The notes beneath the pieces were generated by a model, which worked only from the letters and a program-made list of their open reading frames with translations, was not told the DNA's origin and did not search any database. From positions 105,284-169,283 of the forward strand of contig NZ_KB446648.1 in the NCBI RefSeq assembly GCF_000340375.1: 64,000 nucleotides of DNA, given 5' to 3'. Made by a program: the position numbers and the translations under genes. Positions within the stretch are counted from its first letter, which is position 1; every line of letters begins with the position of its first letter. This stretch comes from Eggerthia catenaformis OT 569 = DSM 20559 (lineage in GTDB: Bacteria; Bacillota_I; Bacilli_A; Erysipelotrichales; Coprobacillaceae). Positions 43,148-52,001 of this stretch are shown here, piece by piece.

Positions 43148-43174
43148 GTTTTTATATTTAAGGAGGAAAGACTA

Positions 43175-43441
43175 ATGGAAAAATATTCTTTTGTAGTAGC
43201 TGACCCGGTTGGCTTACATGCAAGACCTGCAACAATTTTAGTTAATCAGGCAAGTAAATTTGCTAGTAACATCAAGCTTATTTACAATGGTAAAGAAGTT
43301 AATTTAAAGTCAATTATGGGTGTTATGTCTTTAGGTGTTCCAACTAAAGCGGAAGTAGAAATTACTGCTGAAGGTGAAGATGAAAAAGACGCTATTGCTT
43401 CAATTGAAAAAGTTGTTCTTGAACAGAAAGTTGCAGAATAA
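43175..43441 (+). CDS. ptsH: Phosphocarrier protein HPr
   Basis: An 88-residue HPr. His15 in GLHARPA takes phosphate from enzyme I and passes it to EIIA proteins such as the sugar PTS at 8510. Ser46 in LKSIMGVM is the regulatory site for HPr kinase in Bacillota, forming the CcpA co-repressor. AAGGAGG precedes the ATG at 43175. Enzyme I is not adjacent, which is unusual; the gene stands alone with its own terminator and a cre-like site upstream. Confidence 0.96.
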   Translation: MEKYSFVVADPVGLHARPATILVNQASKFASNIKLIYNGKEVNLKSIMGVMSLGVPTKAEVEITAEGEDEKDAIASIEKVVLEQKVAE

Positions 43442-43452
43442 TAAGAATATCA

Positions 43453-43478
43453 AAGGGGAGGAATCTCCTTTTTTTATT
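43453..43478 (+). terminator. Terminator of ptsH
   Basis: AAGGGGAG and CTCCTTTT pair (with G-T pairs) around GAAT, then a seven-T run. Confidence 0.8.
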
Positions 43479-43489
43479 AGGAGAAACAA

Positions 43490-43981
43490 ATGAGTAAGAG
43501 TATTAAAACAAATGCATTAAGATTATTAGATAGAGATCATATTTTTTATAAGATTATAGAATATCAATATGATGAGGATCATTTATCAGGAAGTCATATT
43601 ATTAATCAGGTAGATATGAAAGCTGAAGATATCTATAAAACACTGGTACTGGTAAGTGATAAAAAAGAATATCTGGTTTGTTGTATACCGGTTTTAAAAA
43701 TAATAGATTTAAAGAAATTGGCTTTACTATCTCATCATAAGAAGGTTGAAATGATACCAATGAAAGATCTATTAAAGATAACAGGATATATGAGAGGAGG
43801 ATGCAGTCCGATAGGAATGAAAAAGAAATTTCCTATCTATTTTGATTCATCTATTCTTAAAGATCGTCCTATTGCCTTAAGTGCCGGAAAAAGAGGCTAT
43901 CAGATGGTTGTTAGTGCATTGGAGATTCTTGACTATGTAGAAGGAATATGTGGTGAGGTCACTAGAAATGAAGAAGATTAG
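43490..43981 (+). CDS. ybaK: Cys-tRNA(Pro)/Cys-tRNA(Cys) deacylase YbaK
   Basis: A 163-residue editing protein of the YbaK/EbsC family, which clears Cys mischarged on tRNA-Pro. Blocks seen are KTNALRLLDRDHIFYKI, EDIYKTLVLVSDKKEYLVC, and the family hallmark GYMRGGCSPIGMKKKFPIYFD. Length and order are normal. AGGAGAAAC precedes the ATG. Confidence 0.93.
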   Translation: MSKSIKTNALRLLDRDHIFYKIIEYQYDEDHLSGSHIINQVDMKAEDIYKTLVLVSDKKEYLVCCIPVLKIIDLKKLALLSHHKKVEMIPMKDLLKITGYMRGGCSPIGMKKKFPIYFDSSILKDRPIALSAGKRGYQMVVSALEILDYVEGICGEVTRNEED

Positions 43982-44040
43982 ATATAGCATATTGTCATTT
44001 CTATCTATTGTTCTTAGATTTATAGCAGGAATTAAGGAAA

Positions 44041-44586
44041 GTGATTATGGAGATGATCAGTCTTTTAACAATCAAGCTTAAAGAGCTTATTGATCAGAAT
44101 AGTATGGGAGATATTCATTATATTGAATTAAAAGTGGAATTTCCCGGACGATTTAATAAAGATCACTGTAAAGCAAGGAGGAGCAGTATATGGCAGTGCC
44201 TCCTATACTTTAGAATACTTAATGTATTTGTTTGATGATCCTCAAATGGATATTCCGTGAGTATGTTTAAAGTCTTCATCAAGTGTTGATGAAATATGTA
44301 ATTTTAATATTAAAATAAACAATCATATACTTGTTTCTTCTACAATTTCAATGAATGTTTCATTAAAAATGAAGCTGTTTTCTAGGGGGAAAAAGGTTAT
44401 AGTATTATATCTGATTATTGGAAAGCGGATCATTTAGAAATGCATTATCTTAATCATCAGGAGATTATTCATAGTCCTTATAAAAGTGAATTTGTTTATG
44501 TGATTAATCATTATTATAGTCCTGTAATGACCGGAAATAAAATATTAAAGACAGTAGAACCGGTAGATACTCTGATAAAATCATAG
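44041..44586 (+). pseudogene. Broken Gfo/Idh/MocA oxidoreductase
   Basis: Three frames carry successive parts of the substrate domain of a Gfo/Idh/MocA enzyme: LKELIDQNSMGDIHYIELK, then VKQGGAVYGSASYTLEYLMY, then KGYSIISDYWKADHLEMHY near the end. At least two frameshifts and a TGA interrupt them, and the NAD-binding domain is missing. It is therefore a dead, 5'-truncated gene. Confidence 0.75.
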
Positions 44587-44668
44587 GAAGAATAAAATTA
44601 TAAAAGACTGATTTTTTGTATCATTATAGAAAAAAATTTGATATACTTTTAGGTAAGAGGTGACATAT

Positions 44669-46354
44669 ATGGATTATAAACAGAATTATGAAAAATGGTT
44701 AAATTTTGAGGGATTAGATAAATCTCTTAAAACTGAATTAATGAGTATGGACGAAAGTACCAAAGAAGATGCTTTTTATAAAAACATTGAATTTGGTACT
44801 GCCGGAATGCGTGGACTTCTTGGTGCCGGAACAAATAGATTAAATATCTATATGATCAGGAAAGCCAATGTCGGTTATGCTAAATGGATTTTACAGCAAC
44901 CTGATGGAGCAAATAGAGGAGTTGCTATTTCGTATGATAACAGGCATATGTCTTATATCTTTGCGAATGAATCAGCTAAAGTATTAGCAGGATTTGGTAT
45001 TAAGACTTATCTGATGGAATGCTTAAAGCCTACTCCTGAATTATCATTTGCAGTTAGATATTTTAAATGTGCAGGTGGTATTATGATCACTGCTTCTCAT
45101 AATCCTGCTGAATATAATGGCTATAAAGTTTATGATGATACCGGCTGTCAGCTTATTCCTGAATGGGCTGATCAGGTAACACAATATGTTAATGAAGTGG
45201 AGAATGAATTAGAAGTAAAAGTGCCTAGTGATGATGAGGCTTATGATTATATTAACTGGGTAGGAGAAGAAGTGGACAGAGCTTATTATGATGCTGTAAA
45301 GACTTGTGAAATCAATTCAGGCTTAGATAAAAAAGATTTTAAGATCGTTTATTCTCCTCAGCATGGTGCTGACAATTGGCCTGTTCGTATTGTTTTAAAA
45401 GAATTGGGATATGATGTTATACCGGTATTATCTCAATGTGCACCTGATCCTGATTATACAAATACTTTATCACCAAATCCGGAAGTTGATTCTTCATATA
45501 TTGAATCAATTAAATTAGCTAAGAAAACAGATGCGGATGTTATTGCGATTACTGATCCTGATGGAGATAGATTAGGTGTTGTAGCTAAACATAATGGTGA
45601 ATATGTATTAATGTCCGGTAATCAGAGTGCTGCTGTATATCTTGAATATATTTTATCTCAGTTAAAAGCACAAGGTAAACTTCCTGATAATGCTGTTATG
45701 TATAATACAATTGTTACATCTGACTTAGGTGAACTGGTGGCAAGAAGCTATGGTGTGGATGTTGAAAAGACTTTAACAGGATTTAAGTTTATCGGTGATA
45801 AGATTAGAAAATATGAGAAAACAGGAGAAAAACAGTTTATCTTCGGTTATGAAGAATCTTATGGCTGTGTTGTTAAAGACTTTGTCAGAGATAAAGATGC
45901 AGTACAGGCTGTTTTATTAGCCGCTGAATGTGGTAATTATTATAAGAAACAGGGAAAAGACTTGATTGATGTATTAAATGATTTATATGCAAAACATGGA
46001 ACATTTAAGGAATCTCAGATTGCTTTATCTAAGACTGGTGTAGAAGGAGCAAAGAGAATTGCTGAAATCATGGATAATTTAAGAAAAGATGCACCATCAT
46101 CTATTGGCGGTTTTAAAGTAACTTTAGCTGAGGATTATGGAAACAGTACAAGAAGTGATGGAACTGTTATTGATCTTCCACAATCTAATGTATTAAAGTA
46201 TTACTTAGAAGATGGTAGCTGGATTGCAGCAAGACCATCAGGAACAGAACCAAAGTGTAAGTTCTATTTCTCAATCAAAGGTAATGATGCTAAAGATGCA
46301 GCTGATAAAACAGAAGTATTCCAGAAAGATATGATGAAAATTATCGGTGAATAA
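44669..46354 (+). CDS. Phosphoglucomutase/phosphomannomutase
   Basis: A 561-residue alpha-phosphohexomutase interconverting glucose-1-phosphate and glucose-6-phosphate. The phosphoserine loop is TASHNP with Ser143. The metal loop is DPDGDR at 296-301, the sugar-binding GYEESYG follows, and the phosphate-binding RPSGTEPK lies near the end. The ATG at 44669 with AGAGGTGAC is preferred to a GTG nine bases earlier. Together with galE at 60240 it feeds UDP-sugar and wall precursor synthesis. Confidence 0.94.
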   Translation: MDYKQNYEKWLNFEGLDKSLKTELMSMDESTKEDAFYKNIEFGTAGMRGLLGAGTNRLNIYMIRKANVGYAKWILQQPDGANRGVAISYDNRHMSYIFANESAKVLAGFGIKTYLMECLKPTPELSFAVRYFKCAGGIMITASHNPAEYNGYKVYDDTGCQLIPEWADQVTQYVNEVENELEVKVPSDDEAYDYINWVGEEVDRAYYDAVKTCEINSGLDKKDFKIVYSPQHGADNWPVRIVLKELGYDVIPVLSQCAPDPDYTNTLSPNPEVDSSYIESIKLAKKTDADVIAITDPDGDRLGVVAKHNGEYVLMSGNQSAAVYLEYILSQLKAQGKLPDNAVMYNTIVTSDLGELVARSYGVDVEKTLTGFKFIGDKIRKYEKTGEKQFIFGYEESYGCVVKDFVRDKDAVQAVLLAAECGNYYKKQGKDLIDVLNDLYAKHGTFKESQIALSKTGVEGAKRIAEIMDNLRKDAPSSIGGFKVTLAEDYGNSTRSDGTVIDLPQSNVLKYYLEDGSWIAARPSGTEPKCKFYFSIKGNDAKDAADKTEVFQKDMMKIIGE

Positions 46355-46366
46355 TATAAGCTAATA

Positions 46367-46400
46367 AATAACACTGCTTTAATCTTAAAGCAGTGTTATT
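46367..46400 (+). terminator. Hairpin after phosphoglucomutase
   Basis: Sixteen-base perfect arms starting AATAACACTGC with a minimal loop. The T run is short, so termination efficiency is uncertain. Confidence 0.65.
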
Positions 46401-46517
46401 CCGTTTATAGTCACCTAAATATAAGGAGAATGGAACTTGAGTATTATTACGATTAAAAATGAAATGCCTGTATTAGTGTTTGAAAAGAATTATTGAAAAT
46501 AAAGGGGGAGGTACCTT

Positions 46518-47114
46518 ATGTTTAAAGTATCAGTAAAAGGTATCATTAAGAAGAATGGCAAGTGTTTATTAAGAAAAAATGAGAGATCAGAATATGAGCT
46601 ATTAGGTGGCAAATTAGAATATACAGATAGTTCTTTAAATGATAGAGTAGTGCAAGAATTTAAAGAAGAATCAGGTATGAGTATTAAAGTCAATAAAATA
46701 AAAGAACCATGGTTTTATATAATAGGAAATAAAGCTAATTTAATAATTCCTATTGATTGTGATATATTATTTATGCCTCATACATTATATGATCAGGATG
46801 GCGGGATTCTGGAATGGATAAATATGGAAGATGTTAAGACTTTAGATATGCCATCCGGCTATAAAGATTCAATAATAGGCCATATACCTAGCCTCTCTTT
46901 TACTCATACCGTTAGTAATAAGACATTTCAAGATCATATGTTTAGGATATTTGTGGATGTAGAAACTCGGAATGGACTGATTTCTAATGAATTAAATGAT
47001 AGTTTAGAAATGAGAGTATATTTAATGAATTTAGGTATCAAATCAGTGATATTTAAAACTGTTGATTATTTTAATCATGATATTCATATTATTTATGAAG
47101 AGATAAGTTTATAA
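46518..47114 (+). CDS. Nudix-like hydrolase with imperfect Nudix box
   Basis: A 198-residue protein whose first 110 residues form a Nudix fold: SVKGIIKKNGKCLLRKNE, GGKLE, then VVQEFKEESGM. Relative to GX5EX7REUXEEXGU, the first Glu is Asp, the Arg is Gln, and there is one extra residue, but the metal-binding EE pair is kept. The last 80 residues are an extra domain without a recognised family. GGGAGGT precedes the ATG. The substrate is unknown and activity may be altered. Confidence 0.78.
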   Translation: MFKVSVKGIIKKNGKCLLRKNERSEYELLGGKLEYTDSSLNDRVVQEFKEESGMSIKVNKIKEPWFYIIGNKANLIIPIDCDILFMPHTLYDQDGGILEWINMEDVKTLDMPSGYKDSIIGHIPSLSFTHTVSNKTFQDHMFRIFVDVETRNGLISNELNDSLEMRVYLMNLGIKSVIFKTVDYFNHDIHIIYEEISL

Positions 47115-47384
47115 TGGTATTAATTCAAAAATAAAAAAGAAGTAGGTTAAAATGATCATCTTATAGCATAATGAGGATATATGAAATATGCATCTCTATG
47201 AAGTAGATATTTATATAAACACATAATATTGGAGTTATTAATTAATACTTATCTTACTTATAGACTAAAACTGTCAGTTTTCTTTTTTGATTAATCATAT
47301 CAAATTTTTATTTATGAATATATATTTTCTTAAATGGGGTATTCTTTTAAGTCTATCTTTGGTATACTTATTGCGGTGAGAAAA

Positions 47385-47657
47385 ATGAAATTAAAAACAG
47401 TAAAGAAATATATGTCTTTAGAAAAGTCTGTTCTTATCATATTAAGTATTATAGCTTGTGTTTTATACTTTATAAAAATAAAAGCAGCTGTTTATATGGT
47501 CTGTGGATTAATGATTATTTCAATAGGTATATATTTTGTGATGGCTTTAAGTTTTTGGAGATGCCCACATTGTCATCGTTATCTGCCTTTAAAGAATACA
47601 AGTGATTTAACAGTCTGTCCGGAATGTCAGAGAAGGCTATTTGAAAAAGAGGATTAA
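47385..47657 (+). CDS. Small membrane protein with zinc ribbon
   Basis: A 90-residue protein with two hydrophobic helices (about 13-30 and 35-57) and a carboxyl zinc ribbon, CPHCHRYLP then CPECQRRL (four Cys in two CXXC pairs). GGTGAG precedes the ATG at 47385. The upstream 47115-47384 stretch shows no gene. The zinc ribbon probably faces the cytoplasm; role unknown. Confidence 0.78.
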   Translation: MKLKTVKKYMSLEKSVLIILSIIACVLYFIKIKAAVYMVCGLMIISIGIYFVMALSFWRCPHCHRYLPLKNTSDLTVCPECQRRLFEKED

Positions 47658-47674
47658 ATATTTTAATCCTTTTT
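47650..47674 (+). terminator. Terminator of the zinc-ribbon gene
   Basis: AGGATTAAA and TTTAATCCT arms with a three-base loop and four T residues; the stem includes the stop codon. Confidence 0.8.
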
Positions 47675-47687
47675 ATGTAAAATAAAA

Positions 47688-47705
47688 AGTGGACATATGT
47701 CCACT
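47688..47705 (-). terminator. Terminator of the minus-strand membrane gene
   Basis: AGTGGACAT and its complement form an 18-base perfect palindrome, followed on the minus strand by TTTTTATTTT. Confidence 0.8.
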
Positions 47706-48198
47706 AGCTTCTCCGTGTAATTGCTCTTCTTAAGATAGGAATATCAAGCCACCTTGTAGAGAACTTATAATTATGCTGTGAAAAAACAAAAGTCATCTCA
47801 TTATGATAATTAAAATCTACTTTTTTCATCTTACGATAATCAATAGCTAAACGACCAACCATCATATGCTTTTTACCTATTAATACAATATTAGCAAGCT
47901 GCATAGAAAATAATAATGTATATAAAGTTGGTAATACTATCCCATTTAACCAGACTAACACGTCATTGTTTTTTAAGCCATTAATAAACATATAAACACC
48001 TAAGCCAATCATAACAAAGTAAAGTACTGTTATCACAATATAGAAGATTTTACCTTTTAAAGAAAAACAAAATATCAATGTTTTATCTTTCTTTTTTTCT
48101 CGTATTAAAGTTACAAGAATATTGAGAATTGTATAAGTGAGATATATAAACATAATACCTAATATAAAAGCAAATACTATTCCAAATGTTTTTTTCAT
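47704..48198 (-). CDS. Hypothetical membrane protein
   Basis: A 164-residue protein with four hydrophobic segments (about 4-30, 50-70, 74-90 and 93-110) and a carboxyl beta-rich tail (MMVGRLAIDYRKMKKVDFNY; NYKFSTRWLDI). GGAAG lies nine bases before the ATG at 48198. No family was recognised. It is convergent with the zinc-ribbon gene and parallel to capA. Confidence 0.7.
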   Translation of the reverse strand: MKKTFGIVFAFILGIMFIYLTYTILNILVTLIREKKKDKTLIFCFSLKGKIFYIVITVLYFVMIGLGVYMFINGLKNNDVLVWLNGIVLPTLYTLLFSMQLANIVLIGKKHMMVGRLAIDYRKMKKVDFNYHNEMTFVFSQHNYKFSTRWLDIPILRRAITRRS

Positions 48199-48249
48199 CA
48201 CAATCTTCCTTTCGATAAACAATATTATACAATGAAATAAGTCAGTTGA

Positions 48250-49404
48250 CTAGTATTGAATTTTAAAGTTATTACCCATTACTTTATCGGTAAGGTTCTT
48301 GAAATGTTCTTTAGTAACCGTAATATTCTTATAACCATTTAAAGTATGTTTTTTTGCAAGAGCTTCTGTATAATCTTTTAAAGCATAAGGCTGAATATGA
48401 CAAAGATTGCTGAATGGTTTCTTATGACCGGATTCCATATGGTTTACAATAGGAATAAAAGAAATATTCTTAATAGAACATTTATTTCCTTGCTTGTTAA
48501 AAGAACATGAGAGCATCCCGCCAAGTGAAGTACTTAAAGTATTCTGGCAAGAAATAAAATTACCAAGAGAATAAGCAATAAGAGTACGATGACCATTTGT
48601 ATTGGTCTGATATTCCATTTTTTGAATAACATGAGGATGAGCACCAATCACAAGATCAACATCCAGACTGGTAAATAACCCGCTATATTCTTTTTGCATA
48701 GAATTAATCTGATGATGATATTCAGTACCCCAGTGTGCACTAACAACTACAAAATCAGCTTGTTTTTTTGCTTCTTTTACTTCTTTAGTGATAAGTTCTT
48801 TATCAAACAGCTTAACTGCACCATACGGAGAACGTCCATTAAGACCATAAGTATAAGATAAAAAAGCAATTTTAATACCTTTTTTATTAATCACAGGAAT
48901 ATGATTATATGCTTCTTTATTTTCATAGACACCAATATAAGTAAGCTTATCAGCATGTTTTTTAAAGACTTCAATAGAGTGTTTTAAGCCGGCAAGTCCC
49001 ATGTCCATAGAATGATTATTACAACCATTGACAACATCAAAGCCGGTATCAGCAAGAGCATCAGCCATTGAATTAGGAGTATTAAAGTTAGGATAGTTTT
49101 TTGGCTTGCCTCCTCCTAATACTGTCTCCTGATTAATAAAAGATAAATCTGCAGCTTTAATATAAGGTTTAACCTGTTTATAAGCATAATTAAAATTATA
49201 CTTTCCATCACCTGAGACACCTTCATTTTTATCTGCTTCACGATAAATAGGCGAATGAATAAGATTATCTCCCACCGCAATAAAAGAAACTTCTGATGTC
49301 TCCTCCTTTTTCTTAATCACAGGAGTTTCTTTTGGCTTTGTAAGATTGAGATAGGACATAAAAGCAATTGCAATTACAAGTATAAGTATTATTATTTTTT
49401 TCAT
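48250..49404 (-). CDS. CapA-family (PGA_cap) metallophosphatase-like protein
   Basis: A 384-residue protein with an amino membrane anchor (about 2-20) and an extracytoplasmic CapA domain. Metal- and substrate-site blocks are GDNLIHSPIY, FINQETVLGG, NGCNNHSMDMG, SAHWGTEYHH and GAHPHVIQ. CapA proteins take part in poly-gamma-glutamate synthesis or related envelope polymer processing; no capB/capC gene is present, so the role is open. The start was set at the ATG at 49404, which puts the anchor at the amino end. A TATAAT box lies only six bases upstream (see the promoter entry). Confidence 0.9.
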   Translation of the reverse strand: MKKIIILILVIAIAFMSYLNLTKPKETPVIKKKEETSEVSFIAVGDNLIHSPIYREADKNEGVSGDGKYNFNYAYKQVKPYIKAADLSFINQETVLGGGKPKNYPNFNTPNSMADALADTGFDVVNGCNNHSMDMGLAGLKHSIEVFKKHADKLTYIGVYENKEAYNHIPVINKKGIKIAFLSYTYGLNGRSPYGAVKLFDKELITKEVKEAKKQADFVVVSAHWGTEYHHQINSMQKEYSGLFTSLDVDLVIGAHPHVIQKMEYQTNTNGHRTLIAYSLGNFISCQNTLSTSLGGMLSCSFNKQGNKCSIKNISFIPIVNHMESGHKKPFSNLCHIQPYALKDYTEALAKKHTLNGYKNITVTKEHFKNLTDKVMGNNFKIQY

Positions 49405-49410
49405 AGATTT

Positions 49411-49419
49411 ATTATAGCA
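49411..49419 (-). promoter_or_regulatory. Extended -10 promoter of capA, possibly leaderless
   Basis: On the minus strand TGCTATAAT (TATAAT at 49416-49411) ends six bases before the capA ATG. Transcription would start at or next to the A of the start codon. No ribosome site is visible. Confidence 0.5.
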
Positions 49420-49464
49420 TAAATAATTATATAATTGTATAATTGCTAAAAAAGAGGGTAAAAT

Positions 49465-50172
49465 ATGTTTCAAGAAGAGAAAAGAATAGAATTATGTGAT
49501 TGTGATTATAAAGGAAAAGTAAGAAATGAATATTTTTTTATTAGATTCGGGGAAATTGCTACCTACGATGCCTATAAAACAAATATTTATAATCAGAATA
49601 TGTTGATGCATTATGGTTGGGTCGTTTCTAAGCAAACTTTAAAGCTTGCTCAGCCAATTTATTATGATGATCTGATTACTTTAACAACACATATTAGAAA
49701 ACCGTCACATGTTATTTTTCCCAGGTATTATGAGATAAAAAAAGAGAATCATATTATTGGCGAATGTGCCAGTATATGGACACTAATGGATTTAGAAAAA
49801 AGAAAGATTATAAAACCTATGCAGGCAGGTATTCAAGTACCTGATAGTATACCTATGGAATTTGAACCGGAAACACTCTTTCCATTAGATGATGTAGAAT
49901 ATGTAAAGTCTCATCAGGTTCTATATAGTGATGTTGATATTAATGGGCACTTTAATAATACCAGATATATAAGATTAGCATGTGACCTTATTCCTTTTCC
50001 ATTATTTAATGATCATTTTATTAGTAAGATATCTATTAATTATAAAAAAGAGCTTCCTCCGCAATCTTTTTTAGATTTATATATGTGTAGGGATCATGAT
50101 TTCTTTCATATTGAAGGAAAGTATGATCAGGAAGTATGCTTTATTACAGAAATGAGGATTACAAAGATATGA
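49465..50172 (+). CDS. Acyl-ACP thioesterase
   Basis: A 235-residue double hot-dog protein of the FatA/acyl-ACP thioesterase family. It releases fatty acids from acyl carrier protein. The first hot-dog contains HYGWVVSKQTLK, and the second has SDVDINGHFNNTRYI with the conserved Asn/His region. AGAGGG precedes the ATG. It shares a four-base ATGA overlap with the next HAD gene. Together with the DegV fatty-acid-binding protein it points to active recycling of free fatty acids. Confidence 0.9.
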   Translation: MFQEEKRIELCDCDYKGKVRNEYFFIRFGEIATYDAYKTNIYNQNMLMHYGWVVSKQTLKLAQPIYYDDLITLTTHIRKPSHVIFPRYYEIKKENHIIGECASIWTLMDLEKRKIIKPMQAGIQVPDSIPMEFEPETLFPLDDVEYVKSHQVLYSDVDINGHFNNTRYIRLACDLIPFPLFNDHFISKISINYKKELPPQSFLDLYMCRDHDFFHIEGKYDQEVCFITEMRITKI

Positions 50173-50822
50173 ATAAAATAGAAGCAGTTATATTTGATAT
50201 GGATGGTGTTATAGTTGACAGCAGCTGGTATTGGATAGAAGTATTATCAAATATTATTAAAGATCATGGTGATACTATTACAGATCAGGATAAAAACAAC
50301 ATTACCGGATGCAGTGATGATTATGAATTAGAAATATTATCTCATTATATTAAAAAGAATAAAGAAGAGCTTAGACAGATACGTACAGATTATATCAATG
50401 ATCATCCTATTCAATATGATCATCATATAAAACCGGGTATTTATGAATTATTAAATTATTTAAAAGAAAAAGGTATTCTTATTAGTTTAGCTTCCTCATC
50501 CCCATTAAAAGATATTCATAGAATGATTAAAGAGCTTCATCTAGAAGAATATTTTAAGGTCATTATGTCCGGTGAATTGGTAAAAAAAGCAAAACCGGAT
50601 CCTCAGATATACCTAGATACAGTAAGATTGTTAAATATTCCAAAAGCGAATATTCTGGTTGTAGAGGATTCTATTTATGGCATTCAATCAGCAATGAATG
50701 CAGGATTAGAGGTATTAGTCTTAAAAACACCGGAATATGACTTTGATAATCAGATTTATCATATTTTTGATACCCATTTTGATATTATTAAAGAGATTGC
50801 AAAGATAAATAAATATCGGTAA
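50169..50822 (+). CDS. HAD phosphatase, beta-phosphoglucomutase-like
   Basis: A 217-residue HAD subfamily I hydrolase with motif I DMDGVIVDS, motif II ASSSP, a Lys in KKAKPDPQIYL and motif III VVEDSIYGIQSA. The cap is helical, as in PGMB or YcjU/GS1-like phosphatases. The substrate is unknown. The start overlaps the thioesterase stop (ATGA), and no separate ribosome site is needed. Confidence 0.88.
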   Translation: MNKIEAVIFDMDGVIVDSSWYWIEVLSNIIKDHGDTITDQDKNNITGCSDDYELEILSHYIKKNKEELRQIRTDYINDHPIQYDHHIKPGIYELLNYLKEKGILISLASSSPLKDIHRMIKELHLEEYFKVIMSGELVKKAKPDPQIYLDTVRLLNIPKANILVVEDSIYGIQSAMNAGLEVLVLKTPEYDFDNQIYHIFDTHFDIIKEIAKINKYR

Positions 50823-50845
50823 TATCTTTACTGATATTTTCTTTT
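50813..50845 (+). terminator. Terminator of the thioesterase-HAD pair
   Basis: AAATATCGGTAA pairs with TTTACTGATATTT with one mismatch, followed by a T-rich run. Confidence 0.7.
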
Positions 50846-50899
50846 TTGATATTGTAACTTATTGACTATATATTATATTAGAAAGGATTGATTAATAGG

Positions 50900-51967
50900 A
50901 TGGAAAAGAAAAGATATGATGGTTTGGATCTAATGAAAGCAATCGCCATTTTGATGGTTATTTCTTTGCATATACCACTATGGCATATTAATTTCATAGA
51001 GCATAGATCCATTACTAGAATGTTTCAATATGGGGGAAGGCTTCTTTCAGAGGGAGTTCCTATTTTTGTTACTATTAATGGATTTCTTATGTTAAGGAAA
51101 TCATCTTTTGATTTAGATAAGCATCTAAAGAAATGTGCAAAATTATTTGGTATATTCTTATTTTGGGCAGTTGTTTATACGATTGTTGGAATTAGTGTAA
51201 GAAATGCATGGTCATCAACCGGTATCTCTGATTTTTTTGTCTATATTTTTGAAACAGGAGGAAAAAGTACCTATACAGGGGGATTATGGTTTCTGCAATG
51301 GCTCTTTGGCGTATATCTGATTTTTCCTATTTTATGGTATGTTTATAAGAATGATTTTCGTTTGTTTCAATACTTTTTTATAATGCTTTTTATTGTCAAT
51401 ATTGGGCTTAATACATTAGATTTATTAGGAAATATTATTTATATTTATGATGATGCACCTTCTTATTTTGAAATGATTCAAATGATTAAAAGATTTGCTT
51501 TTATAAGAGAACCATATATTCTATTCTTTTGTTTTGGAGGAATGGTTTATCATTATTATGATGAGATTATCAAAAGAAAGAAACTTATTATTATAACAGG
51601 TATTTTAGCATGGCTGACAGCCTGGGGATATGGTTTATTTATAAGTTTTCATGATTTAAAAGTCTATAATCAGACTTTTAATTACGGGACTATCTGTACT
51701 TTTTTTATCATGTTAGGATGGTTTGCGATTACCTCGGATTTTAAGGCTGATAGTAATGTTGCATCCAAGCTTTTAGTTTATATTGGTAAAAATACTTTTG
51801 TATTCTATATCTATCATAAGTTGCTGGTGAATGTAATCAAAGCACTACGTCCGGAACTGATGATCAATCATCGTTTTATTATTTATGGCATAACTATTAT
51901 TTTTTGTCTGATGATGACATGGATTGTAAATAAAGTATCGGTGCTTTCAAAATTAACAGCACTATAA
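50900..51967 (+). CDS. Acyltransferase 3 family membrane protein
   Basis: A 355-residue protein of the OafA/YrhL acyltransferase family with about ten helices. The start YDGLDLMKAIAILMVISLHI includes the family's His in helix 1, and the LSEGVPIFVTINGFLML block follows. It probably adds acetyl or succinyl groups to a surface polymer. The ATG at 50900 is preferred over a TTG 12 bases earlier, which would touch the AAAGG site. It ends in the terminator shared with the convergent EF-G-like gene. Confidence 0.9.
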   Translation: MEKKRYDGLDLMKAIAILMVISLHIPLWHINFIEHRSITRMFQYGGRLLSEGVPIFVTINGFLMLRKSSFDLDKHLKKCAKLFGIFLFWAVVYTIVGISVRNAWSSTGISDFFVYIFETGGKSTYTGGLWFLQWLFGVYLIFPILWYVYKNDFRLFQYFFIMLFIVNIGLNTLDLLGNIIYIYDDAPSYFEMIQMIKRFAFIREPYILFFCFGGMVYHYYDEIIKRKKLIIITGILAWLTAWGYGLFISFHDLKVYNQTFNYGTICTFFIMLGWFAITSDFKADSNVASKLLVYIGKNTFVFYIYHKLLVNVIKALRPELMINHRFIIYGITIIFCLMMTWIVNKVSVLSKLTAL

Positions 51968-51972
51968 TAAAA

Positions 51973-52001
51973 AAGAGGAGGGACAATTTGTCCCTCCTCT
52001 T
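51973..52001. terminator. Bidirectional terminator between convergent genes
   Basis: Thirteen-base perfect arms AAGAGGAGGGACA and complement with a three-base loop. An A run lies to the left and a T-rich run to the right, so it works in both directions. Confidence 0.9.
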
